This document shows, one piece after another, positions 10,923 through 11,357 of a stretch of DNA of 11,357 bases. The position numbers and the translations under genes were made by a program. Location: positions 1 to 11,357 of the forward strand of contig CAMOLD010000034.1 in the NCBI GenBank assembly GCA_946618395.1, in the 5' to 3' direction. This stretch comes from an uncultured Clostridia bacterium. GTDB lineage: Bacteria; Bacillota; Clostridia; Oscillospirales; CAG-272. The stretch's first letter is position 1, and the number at the start of each line of letters is the position of its first letter. The notes under the pieces are model-generated. The model ran no database searches. It was not told the DNA's origin and worked only from the letters and a program-made list of their open reading frames with translations.

Positions 10923-11357
10923 ATGAGGATTTTACTGCTTGCCGACCGCATGGAATCGGGCGGCGCCGAAACGCATATTGAAACACTTGCCCGGGGGCTT
11001 TTAAAAAGGGGGCATACGGTGGGGCTGTTCTCCTGCGGCGGCAGAATTGCCGAAAATTTGGCACACGAAGGGGTATTATGCCGGAAGGTTGCCTTCATTG
11101 GGCGCAACCCGGTCGCGTTTTTGGGCGCAAAGGGTGCGTTGGCGGAAGAAGTTTGCAAAAACGGCTACGAAATTCTACACGCACATACCCGCATGACGGC
11201 ATTCCTTGCGCGGCAAATTTGCACCCCGTATATGCAAAAAACGCCAAAAAAGCCGGCTTTGGTCGTCACTGCGCATGCAAAATTCCGGCCGGACGGGCTG
11301 TTCCGGCTTTTGAGCGTTTGGGGCGAGGAGACCATTGCGGTTTCCGAGGATTTGCGC
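10923..11357 (+). CDS. Partial GT4-like glycosyltransferase (N-terminal 145 residues)
   Basis: The frame runs from ATG at 10923 to the window end without a stop. The protein begins MRILLLADRMESGGAETHIE, the classic N terminus of GT-B family 4 glycosyltransferases (a Rossmann-like first strand, then GGAE). It then has LARGLLKRGHTVGLFS, the HAHTRMTAFLARQI strand-helix, VVTAHAKF, and IAVSEDLR, which matches the usual VS..L segment at the end of the acceptor domain. The product, probably acting on a cell-envelope polysaccharide, glycolipid or exopolysaccharide, cannot be specified without the C-terminal donor domain. GGGAG lies about 11 bases upstream, a loose spacing. It is the only plus-strand gene. 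Residues around CTPYMQKTP come from repeat copy d. Confidence 0.88.
   Translation, partial: MRILLLADRMESGGAETHIETLARGLLKRGHTVGLFSCGGRIAENLAHEGVLCRKVAFIGRNPVAFLGAKGALAEEVCKNGYEILHAHTRMTAFLARQICTPYMQKTPKKPALVVTAHAKFRPDGLFRLLSVWGEETIAVSEDLR
11214..11243 (-). repeat. Dispersed 30-bp repeat, copy d, inside the glycosyltransferase gene
   Basis: Read on the minus strand it begins CGTTTTTTGCATATACGG and matches copy b at 27 of 30 positions. It is read in frame on the plus strand as part of Q-I-C-T-P-Y-M-Q-K-T. Confidence 0.75.

Overview
The window is a compact bacterial chromosomal segment, most likely from a Clostridia-type Firmicute with moderate GC. This rests on gene content and order (mnmG, rsmG, parA, parB, serS), strong AAGGAGG-type ribosome binding sites, sigma-A promoters with TATAAT boxes, SepF (a Gram-positive/cyanobacterial division protein), and parS sites of the Bacillus/Clostridium type TGTTTCACGTGAAACA. 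I cannot name the genus. The block mnmG-rsmG-parA-parB normally lies beside the replication origin. Nearly every gene is on the minus strand, so if genes follow replication, oriC would lie beyond the high-coordinate end (inference).

Layout from high to low coordinates, which is the direction of transcription. A GT4-like glycosyltransferase (plus strand, cut by the window end) diverges from a miaA-yggS-sepF operon, which is driven by a near-consensus promoter (10878-10906) and closed by a hairpin terminator (8683-8712). A DJ-1/PfpI gene and a 5-formyltetrahydrofolate cyclo-ligase gene follow, 17 bp apart. A 100-bp imperfect inverted repeat (7331-7430) then precedes mnmG and rsmG. rsmG ends at a strong bidirectional terminator (4336-4365). 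parA has its own strong extended -10 promoter (4134-4162), and parB and serS follow. serS ends at a terminator (754-809), and a partial, unrecognised membrane-protein gene runs off the low-coordinate edge.

Functionally this is mostly informational housekeeping: tRNA modification (MiaA at A37, MnmG at U34), tRNA-Ser charging (SerS), 16S rRNA methylation (RsmG), chromosome segregation (ParA/ParB), division (SepF), and PLP/folate/stress maintenance (YggS, cyclo-ligase, DJ-1).

The notable content is non-coding. Five parS sites (four perfect 16-bp palindromes and one with a single mismatch) sit in 2.5 kb around rsmG and mnmG. One of them lies inside the mnmG coding region, within a Ser-rich insertion of about 70 residues that also carries a potential G-quadruplex on the opposite strand. 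Four copies of a 30-bp repeat (core CGATTTTTGCATATACG) occur at 7331, 7430, 8632 and 11243. Two of them form the inverted repeat before mnmG, and one lies inside the glycosyltransferase gene. No CRISPR array, tRNA, rRNA, transposase, T-box or obvious new enzymatic system was seen.
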